Source: Drosophila pseudoobscura (Eukaryota; Arthropoda; Insecta; Diptera; Drosophilidae). Taken from it: a stretch of DNA of 64,000 bases. Numbering within the stretch: position 1 is the first letter of the stretch; each line of letters starts with the position of its first letter. Shown here one piece after another: positions 27,268-39,600 of the stretch. A program made the position numbers and the translations under genes. The notes beneath the pieces are model-generated. The model was not told where the DNA came from and did no database searches. It worked only from the letters and a program-made list of their open reading frames with translations. The stretch covers positions 24,078,001 to 24,142,000 of the forward strand of contig NC_046681.1 in assembly GCF_009870125.1 (NCBI RefSeq), given 5' to 3'.

Positions 27268-30200
27268 CTAAATAAAAGGAGAGAAAAATTGCAATTTATT
27301 ATAATTTAATCTAGAATAGAAAATTAAATAGAGACGGAGACGGTCTGTGTTCTCTACGGCTCGGATCGGATCGGTTCCCGGGAACGGCGCTGTCTGCCTG
27401 CCTCGTTTGGGTTTTATCTACCGTTAGGCCTGGCAGTGTCAATAACACTGCGAGCGAAAGAGTCACCAATAGCACGGAGAAAGAGAGAGGGAGAGAGATG
27501 GCTGGATAGAACAGGGTGGCGGGGAGAGGGAACCAGAGAGACACGTGTGCGCGGGCGTTGATGACTGACGACGAGCGACTCGGCGGTGGGACATGGCAAT
27601 GGGAGTGGAACAGATAAAGAGAGCGGCGGAGCGAGAGAGAGAGAGACAGAGAGACTGGGACTGCACAGCGGAGGGGGTGGTTGGGGGGGGCATGCAGCGA
27701 ACTGCAATGGAGGCCAACGTCGGCGTCGCTCTTTGACAACTGTCACTGTCACAGTCACAGTCACTGGAAACCGAAGACCAACTGCAGCGCCAACGCCGGC
27801 ACCCTGCACAGTGCTACCAGATGCCACGAAAAGTGGTGTGAGACATGAAATTTAATCAAAGAATAGGAAAATAAATTCAAAAAATAAAAATAAATGGTTT
27901 AATAAATCATAGAAAAAAGTTCCAGTGTGCAACGTAAAGTTTTAGCCCGTTTTTATGAGACTTTTTCAAAATTGTACCACAAATTGTATTTAAACTATTC
28001 GGATCCTGGAAGTATGGAATATTATACAGAATTCCTATATACTTAAACCTCTAAAAATTGTATAAATACCTGTCCCTGCCAGAAATGAGGAAAACTCCAC
28101 TGAATCTTTCCTCGATGGAGAATAATGTCTTGAGTTGAAACATTTCTCCGATTTTCGCAAATGTGGGTTAAAGTGGGCACTTCTTAAAAAATAATACAAA
28201 AAAAAAATATTCCAAAAAATGACTGGAAAAAATTTATTTATGGTAATTTTGAGGGCTATACAGGGCTATACATAAATGTACTCACTTAGACTGTTTCAAA
28301 ATGATCCCGAATCGATTTCACGAACTTACATATATATACAGATTTTATAGGTTTCCCATTAAATTCTGTGCTAGTTTTGAGCTCAGTTTAGCGGAATGGG
28401 AAATGGCGTTTCTAGGGCACTGCAGATATGGCGCTAAACTGAGCTCAAAACTAGCACAGAACTCGTTCGAAAAACCTCCCCTAAAGCTATGGGATTTAAT
28501 TGGTTTAATGACTTTCCAAATAAATACTCAAAAAATTAATTAGTCCAAATGCTTGCCAAGCCGAGTTCTGCCTTTCTCTTGGTCGCAGCACTCGGAACCA
28601 CTGTGTGGCACGGAGCCGAGAGTCTGTGGTTGAAAAGTGCATATGCGCGAATGTGCATGCAAATACGAGTATCTCTATTGTTGCAGCTGATGGCACAAGT
28701 AGGCACATGTACAGATGTACACATGTACACATGTGTGCTTGTTTAGCAAAACGAATAAAAATTAATTCAAAAATAAATTATTGTCATTGCCATTGTTGCG
28801 GATTGCTGGTTGCTTGTTGCTGCTGTCGCTACTGATGGTGGCTGTTGTTGTTGTTGTTGTTGCAAGTTATTAGTTTAAATTGCGGTTGCAGCGCCAGGAA
28901 TCAGCTCGAAATTGCTGCCGTTTCGCTGCTGCTGCCGCTGCCGCTGCTGCTTCTGGTCGAGTGCATTCACTTCTATTGCACGGACTTTACGGCCTTTGCA
29001 AGTTCATGCCGAATGAACGTTCTTGAACCCGTGCGTCGTGCCAGTCATCATCATCATCATCTGCCTCGTTATTATTCCACATTTGATTAGTTTTGTATAC
29101 CCGGTACCTCCTCCACAGAGTGTGCACGGGGTATATTGAACTCGTGCAAGTCTAGGCAAGAGGCAGACAGAATGAAAGGCTATCGACCTCCATATATATT
29201 CTTGGGTGATCTATTAGTAGTGCTACTATCTATTTATACAACAGAAATCATTGTAGATAGATAATTACAGGGTTAAGAATAAGGCAGAACAAATTTCCAG
29301 AGCTCCCCTCTCACTCCACCTCTCCCAGAGTGGCTGAGCATCTACGGATGGGCTTTCTCTGTCACTCTCTCACACTTAAGGGTGGGTTTTCGTAACTCAC
29401 TTTCACTCTACCTCTCCCAGAGTGACTGAGCATCTACGGATGGGCTTTCTCTGTCACTCTCTCATACTTAAGGGTGGATTTTCGTAAGAAACTCTCGATG
29501 TACCTCTCCCAGAGTGGCTGATCATTTAAGAGTGGGTTTTAATACGGCCTTCGGCAATGACTACCGGGTATCTTATTGTCGAGAGCTTTTCTTCATGTCT
29601 CTCTTGAGGCTTTACGGTTCTATCTTTTGTTTGGCTTTTCGACTATTCATTTTACGGCTGCACCACATGGCGTATACGTAAATACGTATACGTGCGAGCC
29701 AACTGCAGTTTTCATTACCTGTAGCTGTCTGGCCTTCAACGCGTAGATCTGCAAATAGGAATAAATATTTATATAAATGTGGTTTGTCATCGGTGTCACA
29801 GCACTGCCGCCACTTACAGCTGTATGCCACACGTCACCACTTTCAAAGCTCATTTTGGGACATTTTCATTGTTCCAAATGGAACAAATGATACTTTTTTT
29901 GGAAAGCCTGGAATGTGAGCACTAGAACCCTGAAGAAATCCCATTACATTTGATTGTTTTTTTACGACTTTGGACAATTGCACATGAAATAGACCTAGAG
30001 GAAGGACCTAGAGGATGTGAAAACTAACCCAAAAAGCTATAGAAAGTAGAAGGTATGCGTCAAACGACTCTTTTAGAGTATGTTCGGTGCCTACAATATC
30101 CTCAAAAGTTATTCAAAATAGTGTACATTGCTTTGTCAGTTATGTGACAGTTCTTAGACGACAGATCAATGATAGAAAGCTACAGACGTGCTTAGGTCAG

Positions 30201-33200
30201 AGAGCACGCCTCAAATCTGCCACAACCTAATGAGACCTGGCCCTGTGTCGCCGTGAAGAAACACTCTTTGGTCCTAATGAGCGTAAAGTGGTATTATATG
30301 GTCAGACAGACACCAGATGCATATATATTTCATAAATTTTCATTGATAATTTCAGTTAATTAATTAAACGGAATTGATTCGTTCTGGGTTGATTTTCACC
30401 TGCCGGAAAATATATTAATCATGAGAGATGCCACCATTTAGCCCTGTTTGTCCACTGCTTTCCACTGCTGGGCTGCTTAATCCGCTTAAAATAAATATTT
30501 TAAACGCTTTTCGTGCAGCCCTTCAGTCAAACCACCCGTTAAATACCTTTGAGGTAATAATCGCATAAATTAAATTGCATTTCACTATGAGGTGGCTATA
30601 AACGGGACAATTATCAAGATATGTTGGCAAGCAGCAGCAGCATACTTGATTAAATGTTATAACAAAATACGACACACAATCAAAGACCCTCAAACGTTCA
30701 TGGAGCACCCATAAATAATGTAAAATAATCAAATAACAAATGATAAATAGTTGGAATCGATACTGGAAATAATGTAGTGTGAATTTGCAGCTGGCTTCTC
30801 GGTCTCCGAGAGGTGAAATGCCAGCCGGAAAGTCATGGCTCATTAGCTGCAGTCTCAGTCATAAACTATTTAAAATTTCTGAATATTATTTCATGTAAAG
30901 TTTCAAGGATGCCATGTGCAAAATTTCATATGCATAAGTATAATTCTACTGCATCGAATTGGCAGAACAAATAGTCCAAAAGATGTCGTCATGCCGGATC
31001 GGTAGAACACAAATATTCCTTCTCCAAATAAAGTCTCAAACAATTGTGAAAATAGCGCTCTTTTCTGTACCTTTAACCTGTAAAAACTTCAAGCAAATTA
31101 GTTCGTTCAAGCAATTTCTGCCCCTGCATTCAAGAAGCCATTATTCAGAAATTTGTGTTGATTTTTAATTAAAAATCCTTAGAAACTGATGTTTTCTTTG
31201 GCGCTAGTTGCCCCAGAGCCACTGATGCTCTAGGAAGTTCATTATTTTTCAGGGCACCTCCACCTCAGGCACACTGCCCCCCACCCCCCTTCGGCCATAA
31301 AAAAAAACCGTCTGGCCTAATTGGCGCCCCCAGATTTGTATTAATTGTCCGGCAAGCGAGACCCAGGCCTCGGCGACCGACACAAAATGTTGCACAACAC
31401 GCACATAAAACGTTTCGTCTAACTATCCTTTTGGGCCGGCTGCCGCTGACCAGCATTGACCAATCATATGAAAATCGCAAATAAAAATCCGCCAAAGCAA
31501 TAAAATACTTACCAAAATGCATTTAGCCAGACGCCGGGCCATAAAACAAATTGCTGTGGTACACATTTTTTTTTGCGCTCCGTTGCCTCGGCTGGATTCG
31601 TTTTTGTGTAATGACATTAGGCCAGAATAAATAAATAAAAAAAAGAAACACAAAAAACATAAGCCAAATGGAAACAAACTGTGGCCAGAGATTTGCTTTT
31701 AAGGCGCTTCAACATCAAATCCCAAAGTTTATGAGTTGCATTTTTTTTTTTTTGGTCGTTTTGTTTTGTCGGCCAATTGGACAGCGTTTGTTGTGGCACC
31801 AATACAAAGGCAAATAAACAAATGCAAAAAAACAAAAAAGAAACAACGAAAATATTGTAAGAAGTAAACAAGTCAGAATGATATGGGGTAGAGTCCAAGA
31901 CTATAAGATATCCGATGTGTAAATGCATTTTAGGGTAGATATAAGGAAGGATGCATCGTAATGCATATTTTTATAAATAATTCCAGTATTTATAGGACTA
32001 AATTCCATAGAAAAAAGAATAAATATCCATACAATATTATTTTAATTCTAATGATGATTTAATCTTCAGATAAAAAAAATCTTGAGATATATGTATATTT
32101 ACTTATCTTTCTATCCTCCTGGATGCTAAATACCATATTATGGCTACCACCATCCACAAAAATATATTTTGTACCCTTTGAGCACCATGAATACTGGGTA
32201 TTCAAAGAACTGCATTCAGTGCCACTCAAACACTCATTTGCACAGTAAATACATACATACATATATCAGTCTTGGGGAAACAACATTAAGATCAACAACA
32301 ATAACTACATCCGACAACAATCCAAAGAATAATAATAATAGGCGACTAATAACCAAAAGTTGAGAGCCAAGAACTGACAAACAGTCAAAGTGCACCAAAG
32401 TGATGGAGGAACAATACAAGCCAAGAGATAACTCATCAGGGGATCTCAATGGCAGTGGTTTTCAGGCACTCAAAGAACATTTTTTAATACATTTTTTTTT
32501 TTTGGTAAATTCTGAAAAAACCTGAAATGACCCAAAGAAGATCATCAGAAATGCAATCATTATCATTTCACTCAGTGCAATCGCGTGCTTAGCAGCGGAA
32601 TGGTAGATCAGAAATGGCCAAAATAATGGAAGGAAAGGAAAGCAAAAAAAAGGCACTCATCCGCTTCGTCTTTCTCTCCATCTGTTCTCGCTCTGTTGCC
32701 ATGCCATGCCGTGCAATGCTGTTGTTGTTGCTGTTGGTGGCCCCCATATAGAGGATTTCGTGAAACCTATAGACCTACATTTCAAACAAATTGCCCTCTC
32801 TTCTTCTTGCGTCTCTTTTACTCTTCTTACCAAAATGTTTGTGTGTCGATTGCCTGCCTGCTTCTTGTATCTCTCTTCTCTTTCCTCTTCTCTTACTAAT
32901 GTGTTTGTGATGCCATCAAGAATGTTGTGCTGTTGTTGTTCTTGGGTTCTTTCGCTTTTAAGTCGTTTGTATTGTATCTTTCTTTTGGTTATTTTCGGGT
33001 GTTCTTCCAAGAAGCGAATGCATTAACAACAACAAAGAACAAGATGAAGGAAGAAAGGCATTGCAGGTCGAAGGTTTGAATACCCTTACAGCAAAGCCAT
33101 AGATGATAAATGATCAAACTTTGGAAGAACTATAAAGAAAAGCATTAAAGTACAGGTTCCTAGGCATCATCTATATAAGCAGTAGTACTATTACTAGTAA

Positions 33201-33601
33201 GTGGTACGGTACACACCTCTGATCACAATCGTAATACCGCCTTTTGCAGTGTACACTAAAAAAAGGAAAAGAACAAGAACAAGAACAATGATAATCAACT
33301 TAATGATCATGGTACAAGGGGTGAGAGAGAGAGAAGAGTAAGAAGAGGCCATGGAGTCCAAGAGTCAGTTAGTCAGTTAGTCAGTCAGTGTGGCAGAGAC
33401 GCGACTCTCTTTCTGTTGCTCCCTGCTCCATCCAGCAACTTCTTCTAATCGCCTTTTTTGTTGTTTCTGCTTCATCATCAGTTTTGTGTTTTTATGGTTA
33501 TTGTTGTTGTCTTTCGACTACTGCGTCATCAGGGGCAGCAGCGGCAGCAGCAGCAGCAGCAACGAAACGATGCGAAGATCGTGCTTTATCTCTCCCGCTC
33601 T

Positions 33602-33637
<36 letters not shown>

Positions 33638-36600
33638 GTTTTGCTAGTGGGCAGTGTGGAATGAGGGGAGTGGTGTGATGCCGTCCGTCTCCGTTCCGCT
33701 TGCGGCATTGGGTCTTCACTTTCGCCAATTCTGAGCTCCACTTCGCAAGTTCAATGGCCGGCAAGCCGGCGTCTCCGTCTCCTCCTCTGCCTGGCTGCGT
33801 CACGTCTCTGCTGCTGCGCCGTTTTGAGCGCCATTCGCACGTTGTTCTTCCTCTTCCCTCACTTGTTTCGTGTGTTGGTGCGTTTCTCGTCACGTCTCTG
33901 CCTGCTTGCTCTCCGCAGCGTCATTTGTATATTTGCCTGCAAGGTATATTGAGCAGAGTGTGAGGCAGTCCCCGCTTTACATTCCACCCACACCCACTTG
34001 CTCTCGTTAGCTCTGCTTGTGTCATACATGCAAATGTAAACCCACAGATTCAATAGAATAGACCCTCACCTTCTCTTTGGCATACATTGATTTTGTAGTA
34101 CATTTGCCTGTTTGTTTGTTTGTCTTTCCTTATTCTTTCCTTCCTTCGCGTTGAATTGCAATTCGTGTTCGTTTTTAGTTTTTGTGCTGCTGCTGCTGCT
34201 GCATTTCATTTCATTTCGTTTCCATCTATTTCTATTTCATTGTTCACGCGTTTCCCTGGTTCTTACACGCTCCTTTCCACCCACTCTTTTGTGCTTTCCT
34301 TCGGATAGCTTCTTCGATTCCTTGGGGGTGGAGTAGAAGCAATGACTACTCCTGGCAAATATTCATGGATTTTTATTGCCAGCAGACGACGACTGGGGTA
34401 CTTCTTACATGCAAATCGAATCAACTCCAGGCAACCGCGAACAAATACATACAAACGTACATATGTATGTAGGTACAATGTACATATGTAAAATGTGTGC
34501 AAGTAACAAATATTCTTTGATCTAAAAGCAGTATAAAAACGCCCAGTGCAACTCAAAATATAGGTTAGGATTCTATGTTCCTCTAATAAAATATAGTTAA
34601 ACCTCTAAAATGGTATTGGAAAACCCAACACCAATTAGGCAACCTCTAGAAGTGCACTTAGATGTTGGAAATGCAAATTCCACTGAATATACCGCCACAA
34701 AATATCGTAATGAAACCCATTATTAACTTCCGCGAAATACTAACAAATTTAAGCCAATTTTCTGATGAACTTTCCCACATTTTCAAGCATTTCAAGTACC
34801 ATATAATTTTCACAACTACGCCCAAAAATTACACATCGGTTGATGTGGAGGGGGTGAAGGGATTATTACCCTGCAATTCGGCTATTTACCGTTCATGAGA
34901 AAGGGGAACGAAACAAGCTCAACGAACTTAATAACACTTATTAAAATCATATTTGGAACGTAATAAAACACGCCCAAACACACACACACACACACAGTCG
35001 GAGCAACGTCTAAAAAACGAAACCCCTATAATTATATAGTTTTATGGGGAGGTTGGCAAATAATCGCCTCGAAATATACTCGTTTACTCCCATAGATACA
35101 GTGCGTTTCAGAGCGATAAGATAGTTGCTGTTGTCCGACTAAAATCATGGATTAGCACAGATGACTGTGAAAAACTACGAGTAAGAAGCTTAGTGTTTTA
35201 GATTCTAAAGTTGTGAAATTATTCGCGTGTGATAGTAATAGAGTTCTTAACGTTACTCGGTAACAATAATCGACTATCGATCTAAATAGGAAAGATATCG
35301 ATAAATAGCCCTTTTTAATAACTACTTTGATGTTCCGAAAGATCGCTTTCGATAACCATACTTGATAAATCTGCCTTACAATGCTGAAACGGCCTGTACA
35401 CACATGACCTAAATACCCATAAAACAAACCAATTTGAATACAATTTTGAACAAAAGCCGAGCAATTCTAAATGAAAGTTTCTCCCAAAAAAAAAAAAAAA
35501 AAAAATACAATGCAAAAAGCTAGACGAATGTCAACCAAAGCAAAGTTCAATGATCAGATAATTGTTTCATCTGGCAGTGAAAATTGGCTCAACTCTCCCC
35601 GCATGGGCTGTCCGCATCTGTCAGATGCCAAATGAGCTCCGGGTGTCTGGGAGGAAGATACGTTTTTGACAGCTGCAAGGCCACGCCAGAAATGTACCAA
35701 AAAAGATTGTATTTTTGGGGGCAGGGAAGATACATCCCAAAGATACATGCATACGAGTGCATGCATGTATGTGTGTGAGTGTGTGTGTGTGTCTGTGCAC
35801 GTAGTTGCAAAAACTTTAGACTTTTCTCCGCCTTTCGCCGGTTGCATTGTTTATGACATTTTGCTGCCTCATTTTCCGCACTCAAAGACATTTTTGTGTC
35901 GACTTTTTCCCCCAAGTTTCACTTGGTTTTCTTTTCTGTCTTGCCCCCCCCTTTCCCGTGGCTCCCCTTCCCCTGTGTTGTGTTTGGTGTGGGTTGCCAC
36001 TGGAGGTGCTTCCAGCACAGAGTCACAGAAACACGGAGAGGGATCATCGCCTGTCAATCTCTTGAGCTCCTGGGTTCTCAACAATCGCTCTTGGCCTGCA
36101 ATTCTTTTTACGATACACACATCCAATTGTATATTTTATCCGCCTGTCTTCTATCATCAATCGATAAATATTTACTGAAGGCTTTAATAACATGGATGAG
36201 AACAATGTTCTTTTATCAATCCATACTCTTCATTATCTAAACTTTAAATATTATATTTAAATTTAATAATTGTTGATTAAATTATATTAAATCAGGGGTG
36301 GCCTCATTGATGCTCGATTCTAACCCACAAGCGAATGCTGCAAAAGGGAGCCCCTGTTAATGATGCTCATTGATGCTCGACTCGAGGTTTTCTCTGAGTT
36401 TTTGGAATGGAACTTTATTCCTTCATTCGCTGTTAATCTCCAGTTCTATCGTTCTGCTATTTCCTCTTCAGCGCCTTCCCAGTGTTCCATCCCTGTATCG
36501 CCCAATACCATCTCCAGCTTTGCCTTCTCTGTGTTTCAGTAAAATGAATATTAAATGGTTATTTAATAAATATATCGCTATGCCTAGTGATTTCCAAACA

Positions 36601-39600
36601 ATGCGTTTTCTCCACAATAAACTCAAATTGAATTCCTTAATCTTTTAGGCAGTCATGAATGGGCATTGTTCCATCCACCAGCCCTGGCGTTTCAGCTGTT
36701 GATTTCCGTTTCAGCAACAACAAAAGCAAAAAACAAAAACAAAAACAAAAGAGGTGCACTCAACTGCATATTCAATATTTGCACAACTAATTCACACATA
36801 TTTTTTGTTTTGTATCTCTTTTGTTTTAGTACTGGGTATATGGGTATATATAGTGTGTCCATATCTGGGGATATTTAACTGTTAGATGAGGTGATGCAAT
36901 GACTGGCCAGGCCAACGGAGACCAGGCCAGGCCAGACAGAGACGCAGAGGCACAGAGACACAAAGCCTAGAGCCAGGTTGTTGGGGGTATTGGCATTCTC
37001 AACTGATTGCGTTGACCCAATTGCAGTGACACTTTCAGCCAATAAATTGCATTTAGTATTTTCTTTCACTTTGCCGGCTTTTTGCTTTCTTGTGTTATTT
37101 TTCCTTTTTCCTCTGTGTTTTTTTTTTCCTCTGGCAATGCAATTTCAACAGCATTTTTATAATTTTTACATAGTTCATAAAGTTTCTTGAAGCATTGAGA
37201 GAAAGTGCGTAAGAGCAAAAGACAAAAAGGAAAACACTAGAAACTGTGTCAATTAATATGCTAAATTATACACCAGTATGGGAGCCAACAACCCCTCCCC
37301 ATCCTCTCCATTATCCCCATCCATGGAGTGCCACGGAGTGGCATGAAGTGGAGACGACGCCCCAGATGGATGCCAATCAATTGCTAACTAGGAAGCATAA
37401 TTCCCAGCTCAACTAATTACCACACAATGACGTGAAAGTTCGTGAAACCGCAGTCGAAGCTATAAGTATCCACTCGTAAATACGGTGGGGGCTGCGGCTG
37501 TGGAGCTGTGGCCCAGGCCCATGCCGAAAGAAGAAAGCGCTTTCTTGTTTCATTTGCAATATATCTTTGTCTCTTTCTGTCTCTCATCTCATGAAAAGTC
37601 ACGACACAAAACAACAATTTCATCTGCGTTTTGAATCTTTATTGCAACTTGAACCACTCGGGCACACACACAACACACAACACACCACACACAAGACCCA
37701 AGACACAACACAACACCCGGGCGTATGCGCGATATTTGCTTCCTGCCCCCAAAGTGGCATCGGGCTGTGCCACTGCCGCAAAGCAACAAGTGCCACTTGA
37801 CTCGACTTGGCTTCGTCGTTTCTCGTCGGTTCGTCGTTGTGTCTCTCGTCTTTCGTACTACTTGTTGCTGCTGCCTTTTTGTTGTGGTTATTTCTTTCTC
37901 TCTTGTTGGCCGCTTCGGAATGGTTTTGACCCCACATTTCAATTACGAGTACGCCGCAAGTAAAGTTATGTAATGCCAGGCCCCAACCCCCAGCCCCCAG
38001 ACCCCAGCCCCCAGGTCGATGGGGAAGGCCGTTTAAGGTTGTTGGCCATTGGCATATTGGGCGTACGTTTTCGGGCGTGCTCGTACGAAGAGCCATAGAG
38101 CTTCGGCTTTGCATTTGATGGCTGACTGGGGGTATGGCTTTTCAAAGCCAGTTTCAAGGGTTATGCAGAAAGTGCCTTTTGAACTTTAAGGGTCGGTGGA
38201 TTAAGGCCTTAGCCATCAGAGGAAATGGTAAGCAGCTATGAGGGGGAAGACCAGATCAATTGGTCAAAGGGGAAGCTTGAGCGAAATTCGAAACAATATA
38301 ATCGCTTCACTTTCTATCGTATTAAGAACATTAACATCGTTGAGCATAGATAAATGATCGAGAAAGTGCAGTGAAACGATAACTATAGATAGCTTACAAT
38401 CCCATCTATTGGGCAGATTGAAACTATTTTTTAAAGGCTTATAATAAAACATAATTAATGCACTCAGAGCCATTTGAAAGCCCAAACCATTCTTGAAATC
38501 ATCTAAAAATTCTTCAAAACATTCGATCAACGAGAAGTTAGCATACTTTTGGGAGTTCTTTGCCCAAGAAACCAATCGAATGTCCTTTTGAAGTCAACTA
38601 CAGTTACAGGATACCACACTAGTCCATAGTCTTAGCCTTGCCTGGACTTGACCATAACCAAAGTTGGTCAACTCTGAAAGTAGTTTTGGTTCAGTTGAAG
38701 TTCTGCTTTCTATCGACATCTTGGCTCTTGGCGCTCTCGCCTCCTGCCTCTTGCTGCCGCCTTTCCAATTCAATTTGGCCTTTTGGCAGAGGATGGAGAG
38801 AAACACCCACACACAAGGCAGTGCACAGAGATGGGAAGAGAGAGAGAGAGAGACAGAGAGAGAGAGAGAGAACTGGTCGCCTTCGGACACATGATATAAA
38901 TATGCTTGATATGCATGCATAAATTACGTATACGACATGTTGTTTTGGTGCCAGTTAGTTAACTGCCCCCCGTCACCACCTTGCCCGCTATCCCCACAGC
39001 CTGACCTGCATTTCCAAGCCAAGCCTCGCGCTTCCAGTCCAAGATCGAAAGAGAGTCCAAAACCCGACGAGGTTCTATGCTCAAAAGCCTTGGCACATTT
39101 GTCAAACATTCACAACGACAAAAAAAACCACAAATAAATAACAAGAATTTTGAATAGATGTGGAGGCCGAATAGTTTGATACCCTGTTGAAGCATTATAT
39201 TATATTATATTTCTCCAACATTTAAAAATATTTATTATACAGCTTGTGCTGAATCTTTTCTGGAGACTAACGACAAGTAGACAAATTGTAATCTAATATA
39301 TTTATTTAATTAATTACAATTAATTTTTGGAGTACGATCCTTACTATTATTTCTGGGTGGGGAGGTCTCTTCGCCGAAGTCGTGTTTGGCTAACAGATCC
39401 TACACTTAGATCTTTATGAATATTTTGATTCCGTTTGTACCATGGTGCCCCGGTAATAGCTCTCAGTATCCTCGATGGAACATATCTAAACATATCTCTG
39501 GAACATATCTAAATTACTAATTCCAGCGTCTCCCCATAGTTCGAAAAATGATAGATATTTATAGAAATCATATAAAATCCAAGTCCTAATACCCTCTTCA

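Noticed and set aside
27414-27827. Long Ser/Leu/Val-rich minus-strand frames
   Set aside because: Overlapping frames in all phases caused by (GA)n and GTGACT repeats. No gene signal; kept only as a CpG island.
33498-33893. 131-residue Arg/Glu-rich minus-strand frame
   Set aside because: Its length comes from the (CT)n and CAG repeats, and it has no homologous motif.
37620-38114. 164-residue minus-strand frame
   Set aside because: Spans the CA-repeat and the C-rich G4 tract, with low-complexity composition and competing frames.
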